Notes under the pieces: model-generated
The model's database searches: none
Told to the model about the DNA's origin: nothing
What the model saw: the letters and a program-made list of their open reading frames with translations, nothing else
Assembly (NCBI RefSeq): GCF_900102945.1
Contig: NZ_FNGI01000005.1
Coordinates: 124,001-188,000 of the forward strand
Direction: 5' to 3'
Source: Modicisalibacter muralis
GTDB taxonomy: Bacteria > Pseudomonadota > Gammaproteobacteria > Pseudomonadales > Halomonadaceae
DNA length: 64,000 nucleotides
Made by a program: the position numbers and the translations under genes
In this document: positions 43,615-52,269 of the stretch, in pieces
Numbering within the stretch: position 1 is the first letter of the stretch
Layout of the letters: each line of letters begins with the position of its first letter

Positions 43615-44535
43615 ATGGCGGTACGGGTAAATCTCAAGCAGATCGACGCCTTCCGCGCGGTGATGATTGCCGGATCGACCAGTGAAGCCGCAGGCCTGCT
43701 GAATGTATCCCAGCCGGCAGTCAGCCGCCTGCTTCAGAACCTGGAATCGTACATCGATTTTCGCCTTTTCATTCGTCAGAATGGCCGGCTCTACCCCACC
43801 CCTGAGGCCGAGGCCTTGCTGCATGAGGTCGAACAGGTCTACAGCGGCTTGGATCACCTCAGTAGCGTCATGAAGAACATCAAGCTGCTTGAGGGTGGCC
43901 ACCTACGCATTGTCGTCTCCACGCCGATGGCACAACGACTCCTACCGGAAGTCTTGGCGCAATTCCAAGAGCAACGTCCAGATATTCGGGTATCAATCCG
44001 TATAGTCGTCAAGCGCGAGATGCCCAAATGGCTGGACGCGCAGCAGTTTGACGTCGCATTAGTGACTTTCCCGGTGGACTACCCTTCTGCCCACCTACTC
44101 CACCTGGCCAGCGTCAACGGCGTCTGCGTCCTGCCACCGGGCCACCGCCTTTGCGATAAGCCCATGGTCCGTGCGGAGGATCTCGCCGAAGAGCACTTCA
44201 TCTCCATCATCTCAGACACGATCCTGCGCATGAAGGTGGATCAGGCCTTCGCGGGGTTGGGGGTACAGCGCAAACAGATGAGGATTGAGACCCAGTCCGG
44301 CGCCTCTATTTGCAATCTCGTCGCCGCCGGCTTGGGCGTATCCATCGTCGATCCGTTCACCGCTAGTGCGCTGGATGGCAAAGGTCTGGTAATGAAACCG
44401 TTCCGGCCGATAATCGGATTCGATTTCGGGGTTTTGCTACCGATACAGCGGCCGCGTTCGCAGCTGGTGGACGAGTTCATCGAGGTGGTGCGGGAACAGG
44501 CACGGGCCTTCGAGGAGAGCCATGAGACTCTGTAG
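43615..44535 (+). CDS. LysR-family transcriptional regulator
   Basis: A 306-residue LysR protein. HTH: LKQIDAFRAVMIAGSTSEAA then GLLNVSQPAVSRLLQNLE; the substrate-binding domain starts LRIVVSTPMAQRLLPEVLAQ and shows the usual LVAAGLGVSIVDPFTAS near the end. ATG follows AGGA. It ends next to a strong bidirectional hairpin and converges on the biotin carboxylase gene. Placed between the EthD gene and the carboxylase/amidohydrolase genes, it is the best candidate regulator of the acyl-CoA cluster. Confidence 0.92.
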   Translation: MAVRVNLKQIDAFRAVMIAGSTSEAAGLLNVSQPAVSRLLQNLESYIDFRLFIRQNGRLYPTPEAEALLHEVEQVYSGLDHLSSVMKNIKLLEGGHLRIVVSTPMAQRLLPEVLAQFQEQRPDIRVSIRIVVKREMPKWLDAQQFDVALVTFPVDYPSAHLLHLASVNGVCVLPPGHRLCDKPMVRAEDLAEEHFISIISDTILRMKVDQAFAGLGVQRKQMRIETQSGASICNLVAAGLGVSIVDPFTASALDGKGLVMKPFRPIIGFDFGVLLPIQRPRSQLVDEFIEVVREQARAFEESHETL

Positions 44536-44538
44536 CCC

Positions 44539-44577
44539 ATGCTGCGCGCGGCGGGGCGGAACCGTTGCGCGCAGCAT
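44539..44577. terminator. Bidirectional terminator hairpin
   Basis: ATGCTGCGCGC (44539-44549) pairs perfectly with GCGCGCAGCAT (44567-44577), and the stem can be extended inward by G-T wobbles and CGG/CCG. It lies between the convergent LysR and biotin carboxylase genes, followed by AAAATG rather than a long T run. Confidence 0.7.
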
Positions 44578-44586
44578 AAAATGCTC

Positions 44587-45957
44587 TTACAACATCTCTT
44601 GCATAGGATGCCCGGCCCACATTTCCTCCTTGAGGTAGCGAGTGTGGACTCTACCCTCTAGGAAGGCCGGTTCATTCAGCAGGCGCTGATGAAAACCGAT
44701 GGTGGTCGGCACGCCCGTGATCTGAAACTCTGCGAGCGCACACCGCATTCGCGCCAAGGCCTCCTCCCGAGTCTGGCCGCGAGTCACCACCTTCGCCAGC
44801 AGCGAGTCGTAGTACGGCGGCAGGACATAGCCCGGATAGGCATGACTGTCTACGCGCACCCCGGGCCCCAAAGGCACCGTGAACTCTTCGAGCTTGCCCG
44901 GGCGCGGCATGAAGCCCTTGTCGGGGTCCTCTGCATTGATCCGGCACTCGATGGCGTGACCGAAGAATTTGATATCTTCCTGGTACAGCGACATTGACTC
45001 ACCGCTGGCTACCCGGATTTGCTCTTTAATAAGGTCCAGCCCGGTAACCTCCTCCGTCACCGGGTGCTCGACCTGAATGCGGGTATTCATCTCGATGAAA
45101 TAGAAGTCATTGGTGGCGGTATCGACGATAAACTCCACGGTACCGGCACTGCGGTAGTTGACCCGCTCTGCGAGACGGCGGGCAGCAGTAGTAATACGCT
45201 CCCGCATCGCCTCGTCAACGGCTGGCGACGGGCTTTCCTCGACCAGCTTCTGGTGCCGACGCTGGATACTACAATCACGTTCGCCCACATGCACCACACG
45301 CTCGCCGTCGCCGAACACCTGCACTTCGATGTGACGCACCTTGTCGAGGTACTTCTCTACATACACCGCACCGCTACCAAAGGCTACGGCCGCCTCATGC
45401 GAGGCACGCTCGAACACCTCGCGCAGTTCGTCCTCATTCTTCACCACCCGCATACCACGGCCACCACCACCCGCGGAGGCCTTGATAAGTACCGGGAAGC
45501 CGATAGAGCGCGCCACCTCGACCGCCGCTTCGGAATCGGCCGCCGGCCCGTCGGAGCCCGGCGTCACCGGCACCCCCGCCTCTACGGCCAGCCGACGGGC
45601 CGCCGCCTTGTCGCCCATCACCCGGATGATCGAGGCCTGTGGGCCGATGTAGGCTAGACCAGCACCAGCACATTCCTCGGCGAAATCAGGGTTCTCGGAG
45701 AGAAAGCCGTAGCCGGGATGAATGGCATCGGCACCGAACTCCTTGGCGGCAGCGATGATAGTACTACCTTTCAGGTAGCTCTCGGTGGCCTGCGGCCCAC
45801 CGATCTCCACGCTCTCGTCGGCAAGGCGCACCGGCAAAGAGTCCTTATCAGCCGAAGAGTAGGCCTGCACCGAGCCGATCCCCAGCTCCCTGCAGGCGCG
45901 GATGACACGCAAGGCAATTTCCCCGCGGTTGGCGATGAGTACTTTTTTGATTGGCAT
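44587..45957 (-). CDS. Biotin carboxylase (AccC-type)
   Basis: A 456-residue ATP-grasp biotin carboxylase: KKVLIANRGEIALRVIRACR, then DAIHPGYGFLSENPDFAEEC, the glycine-rich lid KASAGGGGRGMRVVKNEDEL, ERDCSIQRRHQKLVEESPSP and FIEMNTRIQVEHPVTEEVTG. No biotinyl domain, so it works with a separate carrier. The ATG at 45957 gives the canonical AccC start MPIKKVLIANRGEIA. Being outside accBC and within the catabolic region, it probably energises the 12S-like and 5S-like carboxyltransferases here. It follows the amidohydrolase gene by 62 bp and may be cotranscribed with it. Confidence 0.92.
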   Translation of the reverse strand: MPIKKVLIANRGEIALRVIRACRELGIGSVQAYSSADKDSLPVRLADESVEIGGPQATESYLKGSTIIAAAKEFGADAIHPGYGFLSENPDFAEECAGAGLAYIGPQASIIRVMGDKAAARRLAVEAGVPVTPGSDGPAADSEAAVEVARSIGFPVLIKASAGGGGRGMRVVKNEDELREVFERASHEAAVAFGSGAVYVEKYLDKVRHIEVQVFGDGERVVHVGERDCSIQRRHQKLVEESPSPAVDEAMRERITTAARRLAERVNYRSAGTVEFIVDTATNDFYFIEMNTRIQVEHPVTEEVTGLDLIKEQIRVASGESMSLYQEDIKFFGHAIECRINAEDPDKGFMPRPGKLEEFTVPLGPGVRVDSHAYPGYVLPPYYDSLLAKVVTRGQTREEALARMRCALAEFQITGVPTTIGFHQRLLNEPAFLEGRVHTRYLKEEMWAGHPMQEML

Positions 45958-46019
45958 AATTCCTCCTAGTAACGGCGACCGTAGTAGTGTATGAAACAGT
46001 ATGTGAGTCGGCCGATCTT

Positions 46020-46904
46020 CTAAAGCTCGACCTGAAGGAGCTTCGCCGCATTCTTCCAGAGAATTTTGTGCACGATGTCCTCGCGCCACCCCATCTGTAG
46101 GAAATCGCTGACGGCCTCGTGGATGTCCTTGACCGGATATGCGCTGCCAAAGAGAGTGCGGTCCTCAAGGAACATATTGGCGCCTTTAACGTAGGTATCC
46201 GCGCAGATGATGTCCTTGGTCGCCGCATAGAGATCAGGCGAGACGTAAATATTTGGGCAGGCCAACGCCACTACTATCATCTCCCGGTCGTATGGCCACG
46301 CTGCATGGGAGACGATGATCTTGAGCTCCGGATAACGCTGGGCAACGTGCTGAATGGAGACGGGACTCGACCATGTAATGTCATGCCCGCCAAGGACCGA
46401 CAGCAGGCCCGATAGGGAAATCGACACCGGCAGCCCCAACTCGAGCGCTAGCTCGTAGACAGGATGGAGGGACTCATCATCCGACCACCGGGGCTTTTGA
46501 CCAGAGCCCGGCTCAATGGAGATACCCTTAATATTCGCTGTAGAGGCGTACTCGCGTATCTCGCTCAGGCTGCTGGGGATGTTCTCCAGATCGACGCCTA
46601 GAAAGCCTAAGAAGTGATCGGGATAATCGTTGATAGCGTCAACAATGTCTTTGTTCTTCACACTCCCCAGGTTGCCAGCGCCGGCCGAGGCACGCCCCAT
46701 GAGGACGCCGTAACGGATGTTAGCCGACTCCATCTCCTCGAAAAGCAGATCCAAGGATTCCAGCCATGCCGAACGCGCACCCATGAAACGAAAGCAGTGC
46801 CGCGGGTAATGCATCGCGGTGCGGAACGCCGAGCCCTGAGTCCAGGCGGGAATCGGCGGTCGTAGGCGCATATCCAAGATCGGCGGCATCATCATCGTCG
46901 TCAT
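46020..46904 (-). CDS. Amidohydrolase-family (TIM-barrel) protein lacking the N-terminal HxH motif
   Basis: A 294-residue protein from ATG 46904 (GGGAGG upstream). It shows the amidohydrolase-2 layout: LGVDLENIPSSLSEIREY, GISIEPGSGQKPRWSDDESL, PELKIIVSHAAWPYDREMIV (metal or catalytic His) and the end LFGSAYPVKDIHEAVSDFLQ (usually FGSDYP). Where the family normally has a HxH metal site the sequence reads DMRLRPP, and SAYP replaces SDYP, so two usual metal-binding positions are missing. It may be an altered hydrolase or decarboxylase. Shares a promoter region with the divergent reductase at 47231. Confidence 0.8.
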   Translation of the reverse strand: MTTMMMPPILDMRLRPPIPAWTQGSAFRTAMHYPRHCFRFMGARSAWLESLDLLFEEMESANIRYGVLMGRASAGAGNLGSVKNKDIVDAINDYPDHFLGFLGVDLENIPSSLSEIREYASTANIKGISIEPGSGQKPRWSDDESLHPVYELALELGLPVSISLSGLLSVLGGHDITWSSPVSIQHVAQRYPELKIIVSHAAWPYDREMIVVALACPNIYVSPDLYAATKDIICADTYVKGANMFLEDRTLFGSAYPVKDIHEAVSDFLQMGWREDIVHKILWKNAAKLLQVEL

Positions 46905-47129
46905 TTTGTTTTTCCTCCCAACCAGAATGACACCCAATTTGCGGGTGCGGCCGAAACAGCCTGCGCCCCTCGTGAAGGCGCCGTCATCTCCAAATGAAGA
47001 CTAAGTGTTAGGCAGCCAAAGCAATACGGTCAAATGTCAAAATAACATTACTTAATCAGCCTGCCTTATAGCTTTTTTAGTAGCTACTTTGCTGTAACAA
47101 TGATTTGTATAACGGCTGGTATTCGATAC

Positions 47130-47159
47130 TTGCATTCTAAGTATTCATTTCATATGCAA
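47130..47159. promoter_or_regulatory. Candidate LysR site between amidohydrolase and reductase genes
   Basis: TTGCATTCTAA at 47130-47140 differs by one base from the right arm of the palindrome at 43495-43519 (TTGCATGCTAA), and TTGCAT (47130-47135) with ATGCAA (47154-47159) forms an inverted repeat. It lies about 75-100 bases before the 47231 start in the divergent spacer. Confidence 0.4.
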
Positions 47160-47230
47160 TAGCAATAATCTCCATGATGACATTGCTGGATACAGGAACA
47201 AATGGACAAAAATCAGTACAGGAGTTACTA

Positions 47231-48397
47231 ATGAGCCCTCTACTCCACAGCCCGCTGCAGCTTCGCTCCGTAACCCTAAGGAACCGCGTTGTCATCTCCC
47301 CTATGTGCCAGTACTCGGCACAGAATGGTTACGCCAACGATTGGCATCTGGTGCAACTCGGCCGCTACGCTCTCGGTGGCGCCGGACTCATCTTCACGGA
47401 GGCCACTGCGGTTGAGGAGCGGGGGCGGATAACCCACGGGGACCTGGGTCTGTGGACGGATGAGCAGATCCCGGGGTTACGCCGCATCACCGACTTTCTC
47501 AGGACTCAGGGAGCCGCTCCAGCTATCCAGCTCTCCCATGCCGGCCGCAAGGGGAGTGCTCAGCGCCCCTGGCACGGGGCGTCACAGCTCTCGGCAGCGG
47601 ATCTCGCAGAGCGCGACGAGGCGCGCTGGGATACAGTGGCTCCTAGCGCCGTTCCTCCCACCCATGAGTGGATTCCACCCCACGCGCTAGAGCAGGATGA
47701 GTTGGTAGAGCTGAAGCAGGCGTGGCGGAGCGCCGCTCGTCGTTCACGAGAAGCCGGTTTTGAGGTGCTCGAAATACACGCTGCCCATGGATATCTCCTC
47801 CACCAATTTCTCTCACCGCTGAGCAATACCCGTAACGATCGCTATGGCGGCAGTCGAGAAGGCCGCTGCAGGTATCCTCTGGAGATCGTAGAGGCCGTAC
47901 GTGCAGAGTGGCCAGAGGACAAGCCGTTATTCATGCGAATCTCAGCAGTGGACGGGGCCGAGGACGGTTGGCAATTGGAAGACAGCCTCGCCCTCTGCGA
48001 CGAACTCAAGACGCGTGGCGTGGATGTGGTTGATTGCTCTTCGGGCGGGCTTGCCCGACCAGCGGTGGCGGCGCCGACGGTACGCCAAGAGTATGGTTTC
48101 CAAGTGCCCTTTGCTGCCGCCATCCGCAACGCTTGTCGGCTGCCCACCATGGCAGTCGGGTTGATTCTCGATCCCGAACACGCCGAATCGGTGCTGCAAG
48201 AGAATCGGGCCGACCTGATTGCTATCGCGCGAGAGGCCTTGAACAATCCTAATTGGGCGCTGCATGCAGAACAGGCACTGGACGACAACGCCGGATTCTC
48301 AAACTGGCCAGAACAGATAGGCTGGTGGCTCGCTAACCGTTCGCGCCGACTGCAGGCTCTGGCGAACGAGACTCACGAATCCAAGATTAATACCTAG
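47231..48397 (+). CDS. NADH:flavin oxidoreductase, old yellow enzyme (YqjM-like)
   Basis: A 388-residue FMN enzyme of the YqjM/thermophilic-like OYE class. The start at 47231 follows AGGAG. It begins MSPLLHSPLQLRSVTLRNRV and shows VISPMCQYSAQNGYANDWHL with the characteristic redox-tuning Cys, IQLSHAGRKGSAQRPW, HAAHGYLLHQFLSPLSNTRN-type substrate-binding His pair and DRYGGSREGRCRYPLEIVEA. OYEs reduce activated C=C bonds of enones, nitro-olefins or unsaturated acids with NAD(P)H. Divergent from the amidohydrolase and 123 bp ahead of the TSUP exporter gene, probably in one operon. Confidence 0.93.
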   Translation: MSPLLHSPLQLRSVTLRNRVVISPMCQYSAQNGYANDWHLVQLGRYALGGAGLIFTEATAVEERGRITHGDLGLWTDEQIPGLRRITDFLRTQGAAPAIQLSHAGRKGSAQRPWHGASQLSAADLAERDEARWDTVAPSAVPPTHEWIPPHALEQDELVELKQAWRSAARRSREAGFEVLEIHAAHGYLLHQFLSPLSNTRNDRYGGSREGRCRYPLEIVEAVRAEWPEDKPLFMRISAVDGAEDGWQLEDSLALCDELKTRGVDVVDCSSGGLARPAVAAPTVRQEYGFQVPFAAAIRNACRLPTMAVGLILDPEHAESVLQENRADLIAIAREALNNPNWALHAEQALDDNAGFSNWPEQIGWWLANRSRRLQALANETHESKINT

Positions 48398-48520
48398 CTT
48401 CACGCCGTTGAGCGGCTGCCACTCGCTCGTGAGCAGGCTCGGCAGGGTATGAACCAATTCTCTTGAGATCAACCTCTTACACCTTACCTTGACAAGAGCA
48501 CCATACGAGGCTTCAGATTG

Positions 48521-49285
48521 ATGGACAATTACAGTCTACCGCTTCTGTTGATTTTTCTCGGCAGCGCCGCACTCGGTAGTTACTTTCAGGCGATCACTGG
48601 CTTCGCCCTGGGCATCATCGTGCTAGCTATCATGATCCTGACCGGGGCAGTCACGGTCGCGGATACGGCCAATGCGCTTTCTATCTTGACTTTCTGCAAC
48701 GTCAGTGTCGTGCTGCCCCAGATATGGCGCCACATCTACTGGCGAGGTATCCTTTTGATGTCCTTCGGCTTACTGCCGGGCCTGATCGGCGGAGTATTAC
48801 TTCTTGAGCACCTAAGTTCCAGTAGTTCCGTTTTACTGCGCCTTCTAGTAGGTCTGCTGGTAATTTCTAGTGGAGCCTTTTTGCTGCTGCGACCGCGCTC
48901 ACTAAGCGAGCCTTCGGGAGCCTTCAGCTTCGGTGCATCGGGCGTTGCATCCGGCGTACTAGGAGGCCTGTTCAGCCTCCCTGGGCCGCCAGTCATCTAC
49001 CATTATTATCGCCAGCCGATCACCCTTACCATGGTCAGGGCGACCCTGTTGACAACTTTTGCCCTGATTTCCGCTGGACGTCTGCTCGCAGTCGCATCGC
49101 AATCGGGGCTGACGGTGGTCAGCGTGCAGATCGGCTTTCTGGCGGTGCCAGTTGTAGCGATTGCCAGTTGGGCATACACACGCTTTCCGCCGAAGCTCTC
49201 GGAGCATACCGTCCGCCGCGGCGCCGCGCTAATGCTGGTGGTTATGGGTGGCTTCATTGTTTATATGGCGATGCAGGATATTTAG
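48521..49285 (+). CDS. TSUP (TauE/SafE) family membrane exporter
   Basis: A 254-residue polytopic protein with about eight helices and the two TSUP motifs: LGSAALGSYFQAITGFALGI early and GASGVASGVLGGLFSLPGPP, VIYHYYRQ later. Members export sulfite, sulfoacetate and related organic anions. An ATG at 48521 is preferred over a TTG three bases upstream. A truncated relative occurs at 26341. Follows the OYE reductase; exported substrate unknown. Confidence 0.88.
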   Translation: MDNYSLPLLLIFLGSAALGSYFQAITGFALGIIVLAIMILTGAVTVADTANALSILTFCNVSVVLPQIWRHIYWRGILLMSFGLLPGLIGGVLLLEHLSSSSSVLLRLLVGLLVISSGAFLLLRPRSLSEPSGAFSFGASGVASGVLGGLFSLPGPPVIYHYYRQPITLTMVRATLLTTFALISAGRLLAVASQSGLTVVSVQIGFLAVPVVAIASWAYTRFPPKLSEHTVRRGAALMLVVMGGFIVYMAMQDI

Positions 49286-49342
49286 GAACTTGCTGCTAAC
49301 TGGTGAGCCGCACCGGCTTTCTCGGAGATCCGTTGGTTTGAG

Positions 49343-49480
49343 TCAGGCCGCCTTCCTGGCCTGACCTTGCTGCTCGCAATACTCCACTTCTCGTTTCGCA
49401 GGTGGCATGTTACCTATCGGCTCTAGCAATCGCTGGTGGTTGAACCAATCTACCCATTCGAGGATAACCGCCATCACCTC
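49343..49480 (-). mobile_element. IS3-family orfB, C-terminal fragment
   Basis: FVNREVMAVILEWVDWFNHQ then RLLEPIGNMPPAKREVEYCE and QQGQARKAA, matching the IS3 integrase end (W.D.FNH.R.L...G..PP...E). Only the last 45 or so residues are readable. Confidence 0.7.
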
Positions 49481-49559
49481 TCGGTTCACGAAGGCCACAC
49501 CCAGGTCATGTCGACGATCGAGTTCGGCACGTATGGTGAGTCGCTGCTGCTCTGGAGCA

Positions 49560-49970
49560 GCTCGGCATGGCAAGGTCACGGGGGCACGATCCCAACATCT
49601 CTTCCAGCGTCCGATGACTCTCGGAAAGCAGTTCGTGGCGGGACACCGGCTGAGAACAGCGAGCGCAGTCGTCCTGGTGCTCACGCTCGATGCGAGCATG
49701 GATTCGATGGGCCAGCTCCGTCAGGTCATGCCGGCGGATGGCCTGGTCATAGACCGGCAGCATGTCGCTTTTCCAGGCCATGAGTTCACGCAGAGAACTG
49801 CGCAGATTCTGCAGATCCTCCTCGGAGCGGGCATGCTGATGAATGTCATTGAGCGCCTGTGTCACGAACCAGTGGCGGATTTGATGGCAACGCAACTGCA
49901 GTTCCGCCGCCTCAGGGCCGGCGTCCAGTGGTCGCGGCGAAAATGGTCCGGATTCAGTGATGTCCCGCGC
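49560..49970 (-). pseudogene. Tyrosine recombinase-like fragment
   Basis: The frame ELQLRCHQIRHWFVTQALND then SEEDLQNLRSSLRELMAWKS and DMLPVYDQAIRRHDLTELAH resembles the C-terminal catalytic box of a tyrosine recombinase (H-x-x-R, then W/H and the nucleophile Tyr in VYDQ). It continues with a Cys-containing tail (EHQDDCARCSQPVSRHELLS). The N-terminal part is replaced by an IS21 fragment. Assignment is by pattern only. Confidence 0.45.
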
Positions 49971-50034
49971 CGGGTCAGGAACAGCGGAGCACGCTGGAGG
50001 GGTTACACGGGCTGTGCAGCAAGTACCTTCTAGA

Positions 50035-50197
50035 CCATACCCGCGACGTGCTTGATGCCATGGTCCCTGGCGGGCCAATACGTTGATTTCCACTGCTTGC
50101 TCCTGGGTCAACATTTGGCGGCCTAAAGCCGCCATCTTTGCCCAGGGGGTTAAATTTACCTCGGCGTCAGGGGGTCAGTTTTACATTGGCGATGACA
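50035..50197 (-). mobile_element. IS21-family element remnant (inverted relative of 9710)
   Basis: The terminus read on the minus strand from 50197 is TGTCATCGCCAATGTAAAAC, followed by GTAAATTTAACCCC and AAGATGGCGGCTTTA. It matches the end at 9710 over about 75 bases with only scattered differences. istA starts at 50114 (MLTQEQAVEINVLARQG) but breaks after 17 residues by a frameshift and then truncation. Its orientation is opposite to the 9710 copy. Confidence 0.78.
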
Positions 50198-50250
50198 TGT
50201 AAGTCCGTCCATCATTTCAGCACGTTTACCCTGTAGCAGAAGATCTCGCG

Positions 50251-50517
50251 ATGGAGCGTAACCGCCATACCGAAGAGCAGATCATCAGCATCCTCAAGGC
50301 CAAAGAGCGCGGCGTATCGATCGCCGAACTGGCCCGGCAAAACGGTGTGACCGAGCAAACCCTCTACTGCTGGAAGGCCAAATACAGCGGCATGGAGGTA
50401 TCGGAAGACAAGCGCCTCCGCGAGCTGGAGACCGAGAACGCCCGGCTGAAGAAGTTGTTGGCGGAAAGCGCCCTCGACAATACCGCACTCAAGGAGATCG
50501 TCTCGGGAAAGTGGTAA
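50251..50517 (+). CDS. IS3-family (IS407 group) OrfA
   Basis: An 88-residue HTH protein, MERNRHTEEQIISILKAKER then GVSIAELARQNGVTEQTLYC and WKAKYSGMEVSEDKRLRELE, with a leucine-zipper-like tail ending LAESALDNTALKEIVSGKW. It is the DNA-binding half of the transposase, overlapping OrfB by seven bases for programmed -1 frameshifting in the usual way. Intact. Confidence 0.9.
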   Translation: MERNRHTEEQIISILKAKERGVSIAELARQNGVTEQTLYCWKAKYSGMEVSEDKRLRELETENARLKKLLAESALDNTALKEIVSGKW

Positions 50518-51324
50518 CGCCCGAAGCGAAGCGGCGTGCTGTGAAGCATCTGGTGACGGGTGGTTGGCTCAGCCAGCGAGGCGCCTGCCGATTGCTGGGC
50601 CTGACAAGGTCGGTGGCTCGGTACCAGGCAATACCGCGTGACGATGAGCCGCTTCGGGCACAGCTGAAAGCTCTGGCGACCTGCTACCCTCGCTACGGCT
50701 ATTTGCTGCTGCATGCGCTGTTGCGTCAGGAGGGGCTGGTGATCAATCACAAGCGTACCTACCGGCTATACCGTGAAGATGGCCTTCAGATCCGAACCCG
50801 TCGGCGCAAGCGACTGGTGCGGCCACGGGCGCTGATGGCGTTGCCAGACAGGGTGAACCAGCGCTGGTCGCTGGACTTCGTGTCGGATCAGTTGGCCTCG
50901 GGGCGCCGATTCCGAGTCCTGAACATCGTGGATGACTTCAGCCGCGAGTGTGTCGGCCAGTTGGTGGACACGTCAATTTCCGGGCGTCGCTTGGCCAGGT
51001 TCCTGGACGAGATCGCGCAGCAGCGCTCGCTGCCGGCCTCGATCGTCTGTGACAACGGCCCGGAGCTGACCAGCAAGGTGATGTTCTTCTGGGCACGTGA
51101 ACGGAAGGTGGTCCTGGCCTTAATTCAGCCGGGCAAGCCGAAATGCGTTCATCGAGAGCTTCAATGGCAAGTTTCGGGACAGCTGCCTCAATCAGCACTG
51201 GTTCCAGAGCCTTGCTGATGCACGGCAGGAAACAGGTCAATGGAGAACCCACTACAACCATGTCAGACCACACAGCTCGTTGGGCTATTTGCCACCCGAA
51301 GCATATGCCCAGCAGTGCGCATGA
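50511..51324 (+). pseudogene. IS3-family (IS407 group) OrfB transposase, frameshifted
   Basis: DDE integrase: QRWSLDFVSDQLASGRRFRV (Asp), PASIVCDNGPELTSKVMFFW (Asp), then LIQPGKP. After that the frame is lost at about 51141, where about five bases are missing compared with the usual GKPTQNAFIESFNG; the rest (AFIESFNGKFRDSCLNQHWF, HYNHVRPHSSLGYLPPEAYA) continues in another frame to a stop at 51324. The catalytic Glu is therefore not translated. An IS407-like right inverted repeat starting TGACCTTTCCCC (minus strand) lies at 51351-51375; no matching left end was found. Confidence 0.82.
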
Positions 51325-51375
51325 AGGAGCGGCTTCTCACATTGGTGGCGGACCTAGACCAAGGGGGAAAGGTCA

Positions 51376-51564
51376 ACTCAGGCACACGCATCCGCAACGC
51401 CTACCCCGCTCTGCTTGGGTGATCTGGCCAATATGCACAGGCGGTCATCCCGAAGCCATAGGGAGTCTTCGCGTCAGATCTCCTGCTGAATTGGCATCGG
51501 ATAGCAGATTTGCGGCTGAACGCGCGGAATCGCTCGCCAACAGCTCCCGGAGGCTGTGAAAGGG
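51376..51564. other. Non-coding spacer
   Basis: Nothing recognised between the IS407-type right end and the next small gene. Confidence 0.35.
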
Positions 51565-51843
51565 CTACAACGGCTCAATGGAGACAAGGTAACCAAGGAC
51601 AGGATAACCCGCATCGCGAGCGGCTCGCTCCGCTTCCAATTGGGCTTCGACTTTCGAGATGCTGGAGGACTCATGCTCGAGCAGGATATCTGCCTCGAGC
51701 CGCTTCCGGCGAACCGCGAGCTTGACGAGAAATCCAGTCTTGATGCTAACAGCCGGCTTCGGCTTCGATCGCTTGTCTTGGGGATTCAGGAAGGCGTCGA
51801 TGTCTTTTTTAATGCTTCTTTCGAAGTGTTCTAGCTCACTCAT
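51565..51843 (-). CDS. Hypothetical protein
   Basis: About 92 residues from ATG 51843: MSELEHFERSIKKDIDAFLN then PQDKRSKPKPAVSIKTGFLV and a predicted helix HESSSISKVEAQLEAERAAR. Charged, soluble, with a helical N-terminus; no signal peptide or membrane segment. No family recognised. It lies among mobile-element debris, like other small genes here. Confidence 0.5.
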   Translation of the reverse strand: MSELEHFERSIKKDIDAFLNPQDKRSKPKPAVSIKTGFLVKLAVRRKRLEADILLEHESSSISKVEAQLEAERAARDAGYPVLGYLVSIEPL

Positions 51844-51989
51844 TGCATACTCATCGCTCTGTCGTTGATGGAAGCTCTCTAGCCTAAATGAACGAGCATA
51901 CCATACGGACCATGCCACGGCTGGCCAGCACCAACCACCCCTACATCTCCTAATGGGGACTTCTATTCAAATACATTGGAGTCATGAAT

Positions 51990-52196
51990 ATGGAAACTGT
52001 CTCAATCCGCAGGGAAGTCATTGACGATACTATCGAAGCGCTTGAGGAGCACGCTGCTACGCTGCGGGCCTTGAGCCAGCGAATCAGCACAATTGATCAG
52101 CAAGCTGCGCACAGCACCGAAGTCATTGCCCATGAGCTGTGGGAGCTACGCAAGGAGTTGGCTGATACACGTCATCGATCCCAACCTGGCGGGTGA
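51990..52196 (+). CDS. Small hypothetical protein, helical
   Basis: About 68 residues: METVSIRREVIDDTIEALEE then HAATLRALSQRISTIDQQAA and HELWELRKELADTRHR. Almost entirely helical with heptad-like spacing, so a small coiled-coil protein is likely. ATG 51990 has GGAG eight bases upstream; ATG 51984 is too close to it. No family recognised. Confidence 0.5.
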   Translation: METVSIRREVIDDTIEALEEHAATLRALSQRISTIDQQAAHSTEVIAHELWELRKELADTRHRSQPGG

Positions 52197-52269
52197 TTTA
52201 TCCAAACTGGGCCGGGATCCATCATGAGATCACCGACCTGGGTGCCGAGCCGCCGGTCGATGCGCTAGA

